From positions 6,696,001-6,760,000 of the forward strand of contig NC_088175.1 of assembly GCF_028769735.1 (NCBI RefSeq): a stretch of 64,000 bases of DNA. The letters run 5' to 3'. This document shows positions 62,920-64,000 of this stretch, piece by piece. The notes under the pieces were generated by a model. It did no database searches, was not told where the DNA came from, and worked only from the letters and a program-made list of their open reading frames with translations. A program made the translations under genes and the position numbers. Numbering within the stretch: the first letter of the stretch is position 1; each line of letters opens with the position of its first letter. Origin of the DNA: Zonotrichia leucophrys gambelii (taxonomy: Eukaryota; Chordata; Aves; Passeriformes; Passerellidae).

Positions 62920-63840
62920 TTCACACTCGGGGAACAAGTCATGATCTATCTAGATTTGCACAAAGTAGCTCATAAAGTGCGCAGTTGAGAATTAGTGTCT
63001 AAAAGTTATAAAATAGAGAGTAATTCAAGATGATTAATTGGAATGAAAAGCCTATGTAAATGTTAAAATGGAAGACTGTAATGTTGGACAGGGATTATTG
63101 GAACTTTCAAAGAAGATTTTAGACACATTTTGTTGCAAATAATTGTTAGTGACTTTGAGCCAATAAACAGGTTTGCCTAAATAATAAAGGCATTTCAAAG
63201 TATTGACAACAATTAGGAAGCTCATATAAGAACTGGTTCATTTAAAAGCAGAGTAATGGAATTTTAACAAAACATATCCAAATCAATACTTTATTTTGTG
63301 GAGCTCATCATTTGGAAGCAGCAGAGAAACAGAGATCCAGGTGTGTTGTTAGACAGTAAAACAGCTGTGAGCCTCAAATGAGAGAGAACCACAAGAAATC
63401 TGAGACAAGCCTGAGATGCACTGCGGATATATTTTCTTTAGAGTCACTGAAGCATACATCCGCCATAAAAGGTACTGCCAAGGTGCTCTGTACATAATGT
63501 ATATTCTGATTACTCATTTTCAAATCAGATTTGAGGTAATTTGGAACAGATCCAGAGAAGGAATACTGAAATGACTGAGGGAAAGGAACACAGTCTTATG
63601 AGAGCAGCCAGAGAATCACATCTTGTTTTCCTGCTTAGATAAAACATGTCTTCATAAATGTATATGGGAATGTAAAAACAGGGTGGGAGTAATAAGCTTT
63701 AAACATAAAATTGGTACAAGATCAAAGAGAGAACTGGTCATACAAAATTTAACATGGTTAAAATCACCCTCCAATTTCAATAAATTTAATAATGTTCAGA
63801 AAAAACAGGGTAAATCTGTTTCAAAATGGACCCCAGCAGC
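62920..63840 (+). mobile_element. Ancient CR1 LINE, remnant of ORF2 and 3' region
   Basis: In sense order the sequence keeps a reverse-transcriptase-like spot (catgatctatctagatttgc) and the agagatccaggtgtgttgtt block. These are followed by gatccagagaaggaatactg, aacacagtcttatgagagca and aaacataaaattggtacaag, then atcaaagagagaactggtca. All occupy the order expected near the end of CR1 ORF2. Stops and deletions are frequent and no protein frame survives. It is one of the oldest copies in the window. Confidence 0.65.
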
Positions 63841-64000
63841 CTTATGAACATTGCATGACAGAGTACTGGTGCTCTGGTGCAGTGTAAAAATTCTGGGTGT
63901 TGAACTTAATCACCTGCTCTAAGAATTAAAAAGACAATTTATCTTTTTGTTTTCTGAGTTAGGTCCATTTGTCCATAGCCATATTTTTGCTGTTTGCAGT

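Overview
The window reads as about 64 kb of AT-rich, gene-poor bird chromosome, most likely from a passerine. The main evidence is the repeat content. There are CR1 LINE fragments of several ages in both orientations. There is also a short element at 38541-38674 whose head is a recognisable tRNA-Ile (anticodon AAT) and whose tail is CR1-like, the structure described for the passerine SINE family TguSINE1. A probable retroviral solo LTR lies at about 7317-7981. No bacterial, phage or CRISPR-type feature is present, and nothing suggests operons.

The only coding sequence I can support well is one large exon on the + strand at about 34107-35065. It carries an ATG at 34322 in good start context, 248 uninterrupted codons of a serine- and lysine-rich protein, and a clean GTGAGC splice donor at 35066. 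I do not recognise the protein. Other possible exons of the same + strand gene are weaker: 27689-27818 (CpG-dense, protein-like), 42841-42895, 56532-56567, an alternative last exon at 36065, a promoter or first-exon-like patch at 24390-24627 and a short candidate at 16387-16439. Several are phase-compatible with each other. However, chance alone should give roughly a dozen or more acceptor/donor pairs like these in 64 kb, so each is offered with low confidence.

Layout: 1-16.4 kb is intergenic or intronic, with a minus-strand CR1 (2674-3080), the LTR (about 7.3-8.0 kb) and a + strand CR1 tail (12.8 kb). From 16.4 to 34 kb there is AT-rich non-coding DNA with a well-preserved CR1 (20944-21181), an AT-rich duplication (23.8 kb), the promoter-like patch and the 27.7 kb candidate exon. 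The main exon is at 34.1-35.1 kb. A SINE sits against the 3' end of a longer CR1 at 38.5-39.4 kb. From 40 to 64 kb there are further CR1 fragments (40.1, 47.6, 48.5, 50.9, 60.4 and 62.9-63.8 kb), a small CpG-rich patch at 45.1 kb and long stretches in which I recognise nothing.

Most open reading frames of 60-140 codons here are chance products of AT-rich DNA or fall inside repeats. I find no convincing new biological system. The most useful leads are the unrecognised serine-rich exon, the CpG-dense candidate exon at 27.7 kb and the SINE/CR1 pair.
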